Below are positions 1-12,117 of a DNA stretch of 64,000 nt, one piece after another. How positions within the stretch are numbered: the stretch's first letter is position 1; each line of letters starts with the position of its first letter. The translations under genes were made by a program, and so were the position numbers. Source of the stretch: Brasenia schreberi (Eukaryota > Streptophyta > Magnoliopsida > Nymphaeales > Cabombaceae); the NCBI GenBank assembly GCA_036023115.1, contig JAYKKT010000041.1, positions 372,501-436,500 of the forward strand, in the 5' to 3' direction. The notes beneath the pieces were generated by a model, which was not told the origin of the DNA, searched no databases, and saw nothing but the letters and a program-made list of their open reading frames with translations.

Positions 1-262
1 GAGAGAGAGAGAAATTGGTACATAAATACACTCATCCATGCTCAAATCTACCGAAAGATCTTCATCGCTTGATTGACACGATCAATAGTATATATAGAAA
101 GTAAAAAGTACTATTACAGTTTTCATACTTAATATGGTGTATTAAGTGTTTTTTAAATTCAAATCTTCACCATTGATTATATGGATCAAATGAAGAGATG
201 TTTAAGTGGATTTAAATATGCTTGTATAGACAGGGACTATTCTCTCTTTATATATATATATA
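1..262. other. AT-rich flank without a recognised gene
   Basis: The window opens on a GA microsatellite of about 12 bases, followed by AT-rich sequence with a short TA run near 250. I see no coding or RNA signal here. The 3' end of an antisense RTE LINE begins right after it. Confidence 0.5.
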
Positions 263-1750
263 ACAATAACTCAGCCTTTTTTCATACTAGATGAGGTCGG
301 CTACAAGAATCCTTGTTTCCACAGAGCCCTATCATTTGTCATGCTAGCAGTTAACTCAATATAAACTAGATCATTTTGTATAGATTCTTTTAACACTTTT
401 ATGGTCATCCTTCTCCTATTTTAATATTTTCACAATCTAGTTTTTCATATCTTTTTGCAAGAGCCTCCTTTGGTCATCTTTGTACATGTCTAAACCATCT
501 TAAATGATTTTCCCTCATTTTATCCTCTATTGGTGTTAGTTCCAATTGATTTCTAATAACCTCATTATGTATACAATCTTTTCTTGTATAACTACTCATA
601 TATCGCAACATCTTTATTTCTACTACGAACATCTTTTGCACATATTGATGATTAACTGGCCAACAACACTATGAACCATAAAGCATACCAAGTCTAATTG
701 TTGCTCTATTATATTTACATTTTAACTCTGATGGTATCTTCTTGTTACACAAAATACTTGATGCCCCTCTCCATTTTAAACAACGAATATTAATTCTATA
801 TGTAATATCTCTATCAATTTTTCTATCATTTTAAAAAATTGACCCTAGGTATTTAAAATTTTCTTGTGAGGGATGCAATATGTGTCAATCTTAATTTTTA
901 TGTCCTTTGAAGTACCAAAATAATCAAACTTACATTCCATATATTATTTCTTTGTTCTACTAAGTCGAAAGTCTTTACTTTCTAACATTTTTCTCCATAG
1001 TTTGAATTTTCTATTAACTTTTTCCTTAGACTTATCTATTAAGACAATGCCATTTATAAATAACATACACCAAGGTATTTAATCTTGAATATGTTTTTCT
1101 AACTCATCAATAACCAATATAAATAAATATGGACTTAAAGTTGATTCCTGATGTAACTCAATATTAACTTCAAAGGAGTTTGTCATTCCTTTAAAGAATC
1201 CTCACACAATTTTTTGCACCATCATATATGTCTCTTATAAGATTTATGTATGTCAATGGGATACCTCTCTTTTCCATGGTTTTCCAAAGAACTTCTCTTG
1301 GTATTCTATCGTAAGTTTTTTTAGATAAATAAATAGCATGTGATGGTTCTTCCTTTTTGCTATAAAATATTTTATAAGACGTCTTAATAGGTGAATCACT
1401 TTAATAGTAAATCTATTGGGCATGAATCCGAATTGGTTTTCTTTTGTACTTGATACTTTTCTTAACCTACGTTCGATAATTTTTTCTCATAATTTCATAG
1501 TATGGCTCATTAACTTGATACCACAATAATTCGAACAATTCTAAATGTCTCCCTTGTTCTTATATATGAGTATAAGTGTACTCATTATCCACTCCTTAGG
1601 CATCTTTTGGGTTCTCTATATTTCATTAAATAGTCTTGTGAGCCAAGTGAGCCCCATCTCTCCTAGGATTTTCTATACTTATATAGGAATATTGTGTGGT
1701 CCTATATATTTAATAACCTTCATATATTTAAGAGCCTCTTTGACTGTTGT
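263..1750 (-). mobile_element. Degenerate RTE-clade LINE, 3' half, antisense
   Basis: Read on the minus strand, this matches the RT domain and 3' tail of the RTE copies at 2272-5532 and 13722-16704. The left edge carries the tail complement (GCCTTTTTTCATACTAGA, then GAGGTCGGCTAC), and homology runs rightwards through the RT core to about 1750, where the 'AAGAGCCTCTTTGACT' block ends. The element is 5'-truncated and has many substitutions, small indels and stops, with no long frame left, so it belongs to the older copies. I found no clear target-site duplication. The family encodes an APE endonuclease plus reverse transcriptase in one ORF and ends in short TTG repeats; only RT remnants survive here. 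Confidence 0.85.
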
Positions 1751-2256
1751 ATGAATCCACAAACCATGATTTTTAGTATGCTTAAGCCATTTTATAGTTG
1801 CCTTGGCTCCTCCTCCATAACCTTCGCCAATCGATCACACTACCCACGTTGTATCATTAGATGCAAGGACTATCATGTAATACATTCATCTAAATTTATG
1901 AGATCCATCTATAGTCGATCCAAAGGCTGCCTAGCTATTCTTTTCTTTTCTTTTATTACAGGAAGAGGTCGACGCCTAACACACATTAGATAAACATGTC
2001 ACCAGCCTATTCTCAAAATTTAAATGGGTAGGAAATCTTTGGTCCTTTTTGTGCATGTGTGTGCATGCGAACGTGTGTAGAGAGAGAGAGAGGAGTTTTG
2101 GGTTCCTCCTTAATATATACTTCCTACAACAATCTTATCAATACGATTGGATATTTTTGATTCTCACAAAAAAACTATTGTATTTTCTCTTATTGATTGG
2201 AGAGCATATACTCTTGAATAACCCTAATATTTTATATTCATATAAATATTATTATA
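1751..2256. other. Unassigned spacer between two RTE copies
   Basis: About 500 bases between an antisense and a sense RTE copy. It contains a short GA run near 2080 and AT-rich sequence, with no gene I can support. The frames open at 1694-1993 and 2049-2267 have no recognisable domain. The 1760-1990 part is less AT-rich and may be a fragment of another repeat. Confidence 0.3.
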
Positions 2257-2271
2257 TATACATATAGAAAG
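2257..2271. repeat. Left target-site duplication of RTE copy
   Basis: TATACATATAGAAAG is found here and again at 5533-5547, exactly flanking the RTE element. A perfect 15-bp duplication marks a complete target-primed insertion and fixes both ends of the element. Confidence 0.9.
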
Positions 2272-5200
2272 GGAACTCCGCTCATGTAAGGGATCACCCT
2301 TGCATTGCCGGTCCCAAGCCCGGATAAAGGAGGAGGGTTGTGTTAGGCTTCTAACAGCCAGCGTAAAACTTCATCAGATTTTTAACATGGATTATAAAAA
2401 TTATAAGCATTGCTTTGGGGCGTTCCCGCCTAGTGACGTGCTGCAAAGCCGACTGCAGTAATAAGTAAGAAAGGACCACTACATTTTTTCTTAAACGTAG
2501 TGAATCAATTACAGAGAGGGTTCCCACATCATGAACGGGTGTGGGTAAAGAAGTTAGTCCCACTACATTGCCCCTGAATGTAGTGAATAATTTGCAGAAA
2601 GGGTCTTCGCATTTTGATTATGGACGGATGCGAGGGTAAGGAAGCTAGTCCTAGATAATAAGATTCGTATTGGTTCTTGGAATATCGCAATATTATCCGG
2701 TAAGCTAATGGAGGTAGTAGATACTATGATTCGGAGAAAGATTCATATTCTATGTTTACAAGAGACAAAATGTGTTAGAGAAAAAGCAAAAAAGATAGTG
2801 AATACAGGTTTTAAATTATGGTACTCAGGTAAAGAAAAGGCTTGAAACAGAGTTGGTATTATCATAAATAAAGATTTAAAGGATAGTGTAGTAGACATAC
2901 AACGATATGGTAACCGAATCATGACGTTTAAATTAGTGTTAGGAGCAGAGGTTTTGAATATAGTTTGTGCTTACGCACCCCAAGTAGGACTAGAAGATAG
3001 TATAATGATAGCTTTTTGGGAATAGTTAGATAAGGTGATTCAAAAGATTCCACAAAGGAAGATGATTTGTTTAGGACAAGACTTAAATGGACATGTCGGT
3101 AAAGAGGCATTAGGATATCAAGGTAGTCATGAAAACTTTGGTTTTGGGGATATAAATGAGGAAGGTAGGGAGATTTTAGATTTTGTTATGGTTATGGCAT
3201 TTGATCTCTTTATAGTCAATACAATCTTCAAAAAACTGAGATGAACATTTAATTACTTATAAGAGTGGCTTATCACAAATACAAATTGATTACTTTATTT
3301 GTAGAAAAAAGATAGAGTGTGTTGTAAAGATTGTAATTTAATTCCAGGAGAAATCTTAACCACCCAACATTAACTTTTAGTTATGGATTTACAAATAAAT
3401 AAATAGAAAAAGAAGAAAAGAGTGTATCGAGCTATTCAGACTAAATGGTGGGACCTCAAAAGCGAGAAAGAAGATATATTTAAACAGAAAGTCCTTCAAG
3501 GAGATGTTTAGAATTATGTTGGTACACCCTGTGATATGTGGAATAATATGGCTATACATATTAGGAAAGTGGCGAAAGATGTGTTAGGTGTATCTATGGG
3601 AGGTGTACCAGCACAAAAAGAAGCTTGGTGGTGGAGCGAAGTAATGCAAAATAAAATCAAGACAAAGAGGGCATGTTATAAATTAAATTATACTAAGAAA
3701 ACTAGTGAAACTATAGAGGCTTATAAGAAAGCAAAGAAGAAAGCGAAAAAGGCCGTGAGTGAAGCAAAAGCTAAAATTTGGGAGGATTTATATAAAAAAC
3801 TCAACTCAAAAGAGGGTGAAAGAGATATTTTTAGGATAGCTAAGGCTAGAGATAAAAAAAACTAAAGATCTTAATTATGTTCGATGCATCAAGGATGAGG
3901 ATGAAAAAATTCTAGTGGCAAATGATGATATAAGAAATAGATGGAAAAACTATTTTTATAAGCTTTTTAATGAAAATAAAGATGTTAGTATTAGCTTAGG
4001 AGAGTTACTCAAAAAAGTATATAAACCACAATTTCTACTGACATATTCAAAATAATGAAGTCAAAGAGGCTCTTAAACATATGAAGGGTGGTAAATCGGT
4101 AGGACCAGATAATATTCCTATAGAAGTTTGGAAAATACTAGGAGAAATAGGAATCACTTGGCTCACAAGACTATTTAATGAAATATGGAAAAACCAAAAG
4201 ATGTCCGAGGAATGGAGAGCAAGTACACTTATACCCGTATATAAGAATAAGGGAGACATTCAAAATTGTGCGAATTATGAAGGTATCAAGTTAATGAGTC
4301 ATACTATGAAATTATGGGAAAGAATTATCGAACGTAGGTTAAGACAAGTATCAAGTACAACAGATAACCAATTTGGATTTATGCCAGGTAGATCTACTAT
4401 TGAAGCGATTCACCTTTTGAGACGTCTTATGGAACATTTTAGAGTAAAAAAGAAAGACCTTCACATGATCTTTATTGATCTAGAAAAAGCTTATGATAGG
4501 GTACCGAGGGAGGTTCTTTGGAGAACTTTGAAAAAAAGAGATATCCCATTGACATATATTAACCTTATAAGAGACATGTATGATGGTGCAAAAACATGTG
4601 TGAGGACTCATGAAGGAACGACAGACTTCTTTGAAGTTAATATTGGGTTACATCAAGGATCAACTTTAAGTCCATACTTATTTATAATGGTGATGGATGA
4701 GTTAACAAAACATATTCAAGATGAAGTACCTTGGTGTATGTTATTTGCAGATGACATTGTATTAGTGGAGGAGTCTAAGGAAAAAGTTAATAGAAAATTG
4801 GAACTATGGAGAGAAACATTAGAAAACAAAGGCCTCCGACTTAGTAGAACAAAGACAGAATATATGGAATGTAAGTTTGATCATTTGGCTACTTCAGAGG
4901 ACATAGAAATTAAAATTGGCACACATTGCATTCCCCAAAAGGAAAGTTTTAAATACCTAGGGTCAATTTTTCAAAGTGATGGAAGAATTGATGGAGATGT
5001 TACACATAGAATTAATGCTGGTTGGTTAAAATGGAGAGGAGCATCAGGTATTCTTTGTGATAAGAAGATACCATTAAAATTAAAAGGTAAATATTATAGA
5101 GCAGCAATTAGGCCTACCATGTTTTATGGTTCTGAGTGTTGGACAGTTAATCATCAACATCTACAAAAGATGTTTGTGACAGAAATGAAGATGTTGAGAT

Positions 5201-5532
5201 GGATGAGTGGTCATACAAGAAAAGACCGTATACATAATGAGGTTATTAGAAACAAATTAGGAGTGGCACAAATAGAGGATAAAATGAGAGAATATCGTTT
5301 AAGATGGTTTGAACATATAGAAAGAAGAACTTGTAAGAAGGTATGAAAAACTAAATTTGGAAAGTATTAAAAGAGCTAGAGGACGACCACAAAAGTGTTG
5401 GAAAGAAACAATAAAGAATGATCTAGCTTATTATGAGTTAATTGCTAACATGGCACACGATAGGGATTTGCGGAAACAAAGAATCCATGTAGTCGACCCC
5501 GTCTACTATGGGAAAAGGCTTAGTTGTTGTTG
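2272..5532 (+). mobile_element. Full-length RTE-clade LINE with 15-bp TSD
   Basis: The element is 3,261 bp and is bounded by a perfect 15-bp duplication (2257-2271 and 5533-5547). It starts with a 5' UTR (GGAACTCCGCTCATG...), runs through an APE-type endonuclease region (about 2660-3330), a Lys-rich linker (3536-3865) and a reverse-transcriptase domain (3880-5346), and ends with the tail GTATGGGAAAAGGCTTAG plus TTG repeats. RTE LINEs normally have one ORF with endonuclease then RT and no poly(A); this layout fits. It is the reference for the other copies in the window. Its sequence is close to the copies at 13722, 20195 and 28582, so the insertion is fairly recent. Confidence 0.95.
2640..5512 (+). 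pseudogene. RTE endonuclease-reverse transcriptase ORF, broken
   Basis: Endonuclease motifs appear as RIGSWNI near 2668, LQETK near 2757 and DLNGHVGKEA near 3083. The RT core keeps its conserved blocks: a '[14 protein letters not shown]' region near 4470, '[13 protein letters not shown]' near 4650 and the catalytic FADD near 4745. The reading frame is interrupted in the endonuclease (stops and frameshifts between about 2840 and 3540), between linker and RT (near 3865 and 4010), and near the end, where a small deletion around 5325 removes residues kept in the copy at 28582 and shifts frame. The longest open stretch is 421 codons (4081-5346). It cannot make a full protein. Confidence 0.9.
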
Positions 5533-5547
5533 TATACATATAGAAAG
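5533..5547. repeat. Right target-site duplication of RTE copy
   Basis: Second copy of the 15-bp sequence found at 2257-2271. It directly follows the TTG tail of the element. Confidence 0.9.
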
Positions 5548-7479
5548 AGAGAGAGACAAAAAGAATGCTAACACATTTATGTGCTAATGTATCCAAAAAA
5601 TTATCAATCATTCATGATTATTGTAATTTTGATTGAAAAAGCAAAATATATGTACTTTTAATATTATACTTTATTTACATGCATATTTTTTTCAATTCAA
5701 ATTTCAACCATAGAGAGAGAAAAACAAACAAACATTATGTTCATATCAAAAAAATCTCAATCAACTATCTTTGATGAAAGATAGTTGAAATTTGAATTTT
5801 AAAATTTTAAAATGCATATGTACTTTTTGCATATATATTGTTTTACATGCACACCTTTTTGTTTTTGAATTTAAAATTCTAACCATCAATAAGTGATGGA
5901 AGGTTGAGATGTATTTAGATATGCTAGCATATACTAGGTTTCTCTCTCCATATATATATATGTAAATATTTATACGTTTATATACATATTTACATATATA
6001 TGTATATATATATATATATGTATGACATACATAAATACCTGCCTCCATATGTATATAACTTTGTTTTAAACAATTTTTTTAAATTATATTTTTCTTATAA
6101 TGCTGTCATTGGTATATTTCAGTCATAGATAGCTCTTTTCTTGTTTACCCATGCCACTCGAGTATTTGTATCATTTAGCACGATTTTAATCGTTCATCTG
6201 TTTGAAGCTGACTTTGGGATACGAACATCTTGGATCAGATTGGATATGGAACTTTATTAGATCAGAATAATGGGATTTGTATATGGATTTGAAACTCCAA
6301 AACCGCATCCAAAAGAAATATATATTGTAATGTAATATTCATGTAACATAGAATGAAAATGACATGCTTAAGGTGATTTGGACATTTGAGGTGGTTCTTT
6401 CAACAAGATGACATGCTTAATGTTGAGCTCTAGTTGTCTGCACATAACTCGAGCTCGAGCTCAGCACAGGCGAGATTAGCTTAATTAAGTTTGATTCAAG
6501 ATTGAGCTCAGATCGTGTTGAGCCCGACTGAACTAGTGAATTAGCTCCTTGAAAATCTGTCTACCAAAATACATAAAACTTTCAAAGTACAAATAATTAG
6601 TTTCTATCTGTCTTATAAAGCTCTGATTGCAAGTAACTCAAGCTCGAAATGAGCTCAAAAAGATGAAGTTGAGTTCGACTTTTTCTTGATTCGAGCTTGA
6701 GTAGCTCATGAGCAGCTCGACTCACTTGCGCTAATAGCTCATTCCTTTGCTCAATTGAGAGGGGATCAAACTCATTAATTTAATATAGTTTACACACCAA
6801 CACTAATAAAAAACAGTATAGTTATTGTGTCACGCGAATGTGACGAACTAAACACGAATTGGCTCACAATGAACGACCAAGCCGTATAGTTATTGTGTCT
6901 AGACATGGCTTAAACAGAAAGCGGACCGGTTTTGGAACCGGTTAAGACCTTAGCACTAATGAAAAACCAGTGAATTAGTTGTCAGTCTCGTGATAGAGAT
7001 ACACAATTTTCTATTATTATATATAATATATTGTATTTTATAAAATTTAAAATATAAAATTTTATTTATTGGTTTTGAGTGGTTTTAGTTAAGATATTAA
7101 ATATAATATATTATTTAAAAGTTGAAATAAATCCTGGACTGATTCGATTATGGTTCATGGAGGTCGATTCCAGTTTACCCCGAATCGGCAATGTCTGAAT
7201 GTGTTGCTCTGTTTGAACCTAAACTGGGTTTCGGGATTCACCGGATATATCTAATTGTGTCGGTCTGTTTGAAACTTAATCCTGGGTTTCGGGTCCCCAA
7301 GATCCCAGAGAATCCAACCTGTTTCACTTCTAGACCCGATTCTCGACCAAGTTCATCTAAGACAGGAAGCATGCAACTAAAACACGTCCCGGTACATCTC
7401 GCCAAACTCCCGCGGCGGCTTGTCCATAAATGTCTGGGTGGTGTTTGCTGGTAGTGGAAGAAGAAGAAGAAGGGGAGAA
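5548..7479. other. Intergenic AT-rich region upstream of HMT
   Basis: No gene is supported here. The region holds a perfect 12-bp hairpin (5761-5788), AT-rich palindromic sequence around 5950-6040, and a stretch rich in GAGCTC/CTCGAG words (about 6425-6760). From about 6915 to 7340 there are repeated GGTTTTGGAACCGG-like words of a kind seen at several other places in the window. The last 100-150 bases before 7480 should hold the 5' UTR of the methyltransferase gene. An in-frame ATG at 7420 lies upstream of the chosen start. No clear TATA box could be assigned. Confidence 0.45.
5761..5788. repeat. Perfect 12-bp inverted repeat, 4-nt loop
   Basis: TCAACTATCTTT, loop GATG, then AAAGATAGTTGA. 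The two arms are exact complements. It lies in AT-rich intergenic DNA with no gene next to it. Confidence 0.8.
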
Positions 7480-7662
7480 ATGGTTAAGGGAGGAAGGACG
7501 AAGAGCGTCGGGGCCATAGAGGCATTGATCGAGAAAGCATGTGGGTGCGCGGTCGTCGACGGTGGGTTTTCCACAAGGCTCGAGCATCACGGTGCCAACA
7601 TCAACGACCCTCTCTGGAGCGCCTCCTGCATCATCACCAACCCGAATCTCATCAAACAAGTA

Positions 7663-7735
<73 letters not shown>

Positions 7736-10700
7736 TATAACGGTTCTTTCTGTGGCATTTGATGGAAAAAGGTTCACTTGGAGTATCTAGAGGCCGGTGC
7801 CGACGTGATTGTGACTTCCTCTTATCAAGTAATCATCACTACCATCGTTTATTTTGTACGCCATCTTTGTTTTTGACATTTTGTGAATGAGTTGGTCAGC
7901 TTATCAAGCAATGATCACTATCATCGTGTATTTTGAACAGCATTTTCTTTTTTGTGGATGAATTGTTTGTCTTATCCCGTAATCATCACTACCATTGTTT
8001 ATTTTGAACATCACTTCTGTTTTTGTGGATGAATTGATTGATGTGTTGTGTTTGTGATAGGCGACGATTCCTGGGTTTGTGAGCAGGGGGCTGTCCATGG
8101 ACGAATCGGAGTCGTTGCTTCGGAAAAGCGTCACTCTGGCACGAGATGCGCGGGATTCGTTCTGGAATTTGGTTCAGAAGATTGATTCTCATGGTTACAA
8201 TCGCGCATTGGTTGCAGCGTCGATAGGAAGCTACGGCGCGTACCTTGCCGATGGATCTGAGTACAGGTAGTGATATTTTGCCTTTTTTTATTGGGTATTC
8301 AAATTGGTTCATCGAATAGTGGGCATACTAAAATTTCACTACGATTGTCACGGTGTAGAGTTAAAGGAAGGTTGTTTAGATGCTTCATATGTATTGATTC
8401 ATGTTGATTTCTGGTTCCAAAAGTTACTGGTAAATAGTTTCTGCTAATGGTTGGCTATCAAAATTTGTGAACTGATCGCTGCAAGCATTTGAGTTTTGAA
8501 ATTCAGTGTCTGTGCTTAAAGGGTTCCTTTACGACGTATACCAAGGAATAAAAAGCTTAAGAGACATCACAATTTTCATCATTAAAGTTCCATTTGAAAA
8601 GTGAAATGTTATGTTTGGCAGTGGGCATTATGGACCCGATGTAACACTGGAAAAACTCAAGGATTTCCACAGGCAACGCTTGCGATTATTTGTGGAGTCA
8701 GGCCCAGATTTGTTGGCGTTTGAGACGGTTCCTAACAAACTTGAAGCACAGGTTTGCCTCTTCTTCTTCCAGATTCTTTGTATTTCAGAAGCTGGTTATG
8801 GTCAGTGTAGAACTTGGAGACAAAATTATATTTGGTTGTATTGTGGGAGTATTTGATCTTCATATATATTTTCATACTTCGAAGCAAAACTAACGCTCTT
8901 TCTTTGACAATTGTTTCTAGTGCAAGGTACACAACTTGATTGCAACTTTTCCCTTTTAAAAGCTTGATGTGCTTTAATAACACCATGTTGTAGCCTTCTG
9001 TATGTGACCATCTGTTATAATCTAGTTTCACATCAATTCTTTTTGTGAAGAAGAGTTGCATATAGAAATTTCAACTTGAGTTCGACATTCTAAATATTGT
9101 AACTGGTGGAGTTTCTCTTCCTTGCTCTGAACTCCAGATTTAAGAACTCATGAACTAAAGGTTTTGATAATACGTGACTGGTTTCTTAACATGTAAGATG
9201 CCAATACCGTTTTTAACTTTAGGACACTGTTATGCATTTTCTAATAAATTATATGTTTTGCTATTTCTGACAGTTGTAGACTGTAATTTTGCTCCTTGGT
9301 TGCAGAATGTGCTTTGGGTGGATTTAATGGTGTCTGCCTCTAGAATAATACCAACTGACTATGCAGTGCCATTAGCTGTACATAAAACTATTTTTTGCAT
9401 CAGCTAAAAGCGATCGATTGATAGAGATTAAGTATATAGGAATATGTGCTTCCTTGAATTGGCTAGTGACTTGAGAGCTCTACATTGAATTATTTGACTT
9501 TCTTAGATGACATCTGAACCATCTTATGTAAGTTTTTTCCTCTTTCTCATTCTTCGGTGAAGTTTCCTCATCTAGTTTTATGATTTATCACAATTGTACT
9601 TTCCTTTCTTGTTTACTTCTCCAATCCATGCTTGCCATTTTGAGGGAGATTCTGAACTGACTTTTGAGAATTGTAAGACTTGGTACTTACACAAAGATTA
9701 TCATAAGAATAACTTGATCCCTTTTGTACATCAAATCCTGTTAACCGGTTTATTCATTGGATCCCACGATGGATGATTTATTGGGAGCAGTTTGAGACTT
9801 CCTTGTTATTGTCCTCATTACTAATGTAAAGATGCGATTTTCTTGTGTTGGAGATAATGATGTAATCATCATGTTTCATATGTTTACATGGTTTTCTTTT
9901 TCTCAGGCTTGCGTTGATCTGCTTCATGAAGAAAATATTTCCATCCCTTCTTGGATTTGCTTTAGCTCCACTAATGGGGAGCATACGGCCTCTGGAGACA
10001 GTTTCGAAGATTGCCTCCATATAATAAACGGTAGTGACAGGGTGAACGCTGTTGGCATCAATTGTACCCCGCCACATCTCATAGAGAACCTTGTACGCGC
10101 CTTCAGGAAGGTAGATTCAGCTGATTCATTTAGTTTTGCTCATCTTGTATTTTCTATTGTTTCTGTGGATGAGATGGAATTATGTGGTAGGAAGGAAAGG
10201 TGATGTTTTTCCTTTTTTATTATGTTTAGTTGACAGAGAAGCCAATAGTTGTGTACCCAAACAGCGGAGAGGTCTGGGATGGGTGTGCCAAGCGGTGGCT
10301 GGTAAGCCCAGTTACCTTGTAACATAGATTTGTTTGATAATTTATATTTATTTACGATGGAACAATTTGTTCAACAGTTGCATTTTCAAACCATTTGCAT
10401 CCTAGGATAGCCGAACTCAACTTAAAAAGAGTTGTTGACTAGAAATTAATGAAAAGACAAAGGAAAGTAGATAGAAGTAAGAAGACATAGAGACCCAATG
10501 GAGAGGCAATGAGGCTTCACCATCAGATCGAGGGAATATGTGACGTTGGTACATGGTTAGCACGGGTACATTGCTGTCTGGAGATCATCTGCTGCCTGAT
10601 TTACAGTTAGAGCCAGTGGATCCAGAGCAGCAACCACTTTGACAACATTGGCCGTATAATATTCTGCCACGCAGAAAAGTTTGCTAGCCGGATAAAACAC

Positions 10701-11535
10701 CATCCTTTCCAGTAATCCTTGTAGTGATGAAATCTAGCAGAAATATGTTACTGATACTAGCTAGAAGAATGGCTGAACCGAATAGAGGCACTTACGTTCT
10801 TATCCTGGACAATCAATGGATGTGCAATCAAACCGAGGACCAAACACAGCAGGATTTTGGTACTTCTGAGAAGTGTAGAAGCCAGGCACCGGGGCGCTCT
10901 GATACCCTTGCTGCAGATGGTCAGGATTCAGCCTGGCCTTGTAACAGAAAAAGAGAGGGTACAATTAGCTAACTTGCACTAGATCATAACAGAGAGAAAT
11001 ATGAACAAGAGGATCATCAAATATATCAAAATGTAATGATGTTTATATTCATAATCATCGTACTAATGCGAGACTTAAAATTAGAGACTAAGAACTAAAA
11101 GCTGACAAGCTATTGTCCGTTCTGACCTGATCCCTATCAGCGGTGGCCTTTGTTAGATGGTAGAGTCTAGTAGGCCCGAAGCAGTTGACAGTGAGTTTCT
11201 GTTGTTTTTGTGAAAGGTTATCTGTAGGTTTGCCTGAATCTGTTAGTATCAAGTAAAAAAAGCCAGCTTCTAGTGATCATATTTCCTTTTTTCTTTGTTA
11301 TGTGATAAAAGACACATTTGTTTCATACCATTTAGATGATGTTAATCAAATAATTTTCCTATCTCTGTGAATTACTTTGCAGCCATCGAAGTGCTTCGGT
11401 GATGCACAATTCAAGCTGGCTGTCAAAAGATGGCGAGAAGCAGGAGCTAGTCTTATCGGTGGATGTTGCCGAACCACCCCATCTACTATTCGAGCCATTT
11501 CTAAAGGTCTGAAGGAAGAGAGTCTAATTCATTGA
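7480..11535 (+). CDS. HMT: Homocysteine S-methyltransferase, seven exons
   Basis: Exons 7480-7659, 7772-7828, 8061-8266, 8622-8751, 9907-10110, 10230-10301 and 11383-11535 join in phase with GT-AG borders to give 333 residues, a usual length for plant HMTs. The enzyme moves a methyl group from S-methylmethionine (or AdoMet) to homocysteine, making methionine in the cytosol. The three zinc-binding cysteines are present: Cys244 in GINCTPP and Cys311/Cys312 in GGCCRTTP. The N-terminal DGGFSTRLE (from residue 27) is the family start of the barrel. I chose the ATG at 7480 because it gives the common short N-terminus; an in-frame ATG at 7420 would add 20 residues. Introns 4 (1,155 bp) and 6 (1,081 bp) are long, and intron 1 is mostly a microsatellite. 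Nothing looks broken. Which HMT paralogue it is cannot be told. Confidence 0.95.
7665..7736. repeat. Compound (CT)n(CA)n microsatellite in HMT intron 1
   Basis: About 48 bases of CT followed by about 20 bases of CA fill most of the 112-bp first intron, starting five bases after the GT donor. The CT tract acts as an extreme pyrimidine-rich intron body. It should be polymorphic in length. Confidence 0.95.
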
Positions 11536-12117
11536 TGGAGACAGCGTTTCCTTAAAAGTTTTGAAGAGAAATATGGCTTTCCTCATGCTTCACAATCACG
11601 TCTATGAAAGAAGAAACACCGTGGCTTAGTTTGAAGTGCTTCGGGTCCACGACTGCACGCGATAAAGTGAAGCGGTTTTCTGTCTTCTATGATTTACGCA
11701 GTTCAAGTGATTGCCTCTAATGAATTACCACGCATGTAATAACATCTTTCTCGTTGAAGACAGTAATTTGAAGGTCATGCCATCACTTTGTGTTACATGG
11801 AGGCGCTGATCATTGTTCGGCAATGCTAGAGAATTTTTGGTCTAACATTGTCCCTTTCCTGCCAGATATTGGGCTACTAATATCACATTCGGCGTTCCAT
11901 TATGGTGAGTTTATTTCAAGCACGTCTGCATTGTGTAATCTTTTCAACATCCTAAGGCATCTGATTTGGCTTTATTTAACATTTGCTGAATGTCAAACAT
12001 TAAACCATAACCTTCGAAACATATTTAACGTTGATTGTCAACATTCAGTTTTGGGTCACTATTATTTTGCTAAACGCTTATATCTGATTAAATACTCAGA
12101 ATTGTGCAAAATTATCA
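11536..12117. other. HMT 3' UTR and short intergenic spacer
   Basis: The first 250-300 bases after the stop are probably the 3' UTR of HMT. No polyadenylation site could be fixed. A frame open at 11790-12128 has no recognisable domain. The RTE fragment begins near 12118. Confidence 0.45.

Noticed and set aside
4047..4259. A 70-residue frame antisense to the RTE RT that recurs in every copy (also near 1545, 15018 and 28719)
   Set aside because: It is the mirror of conserved RT codons. It follows RT conservation and has no independent start signal, domain or transcript evidence.
7420..7479. Upstream in-frame ATG as the HMT start
   Set aside because: It adds 20 residues of Gly/Arg-rich sequence not typical of the family; the ATG at 7480 gives the usual N-terminus. 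Not excluded.
7665..7790. Ser/Leu and His/Thr-rich frames over the CT/CA array
   Set aside because: They are translations of simple repeats inside an intron.
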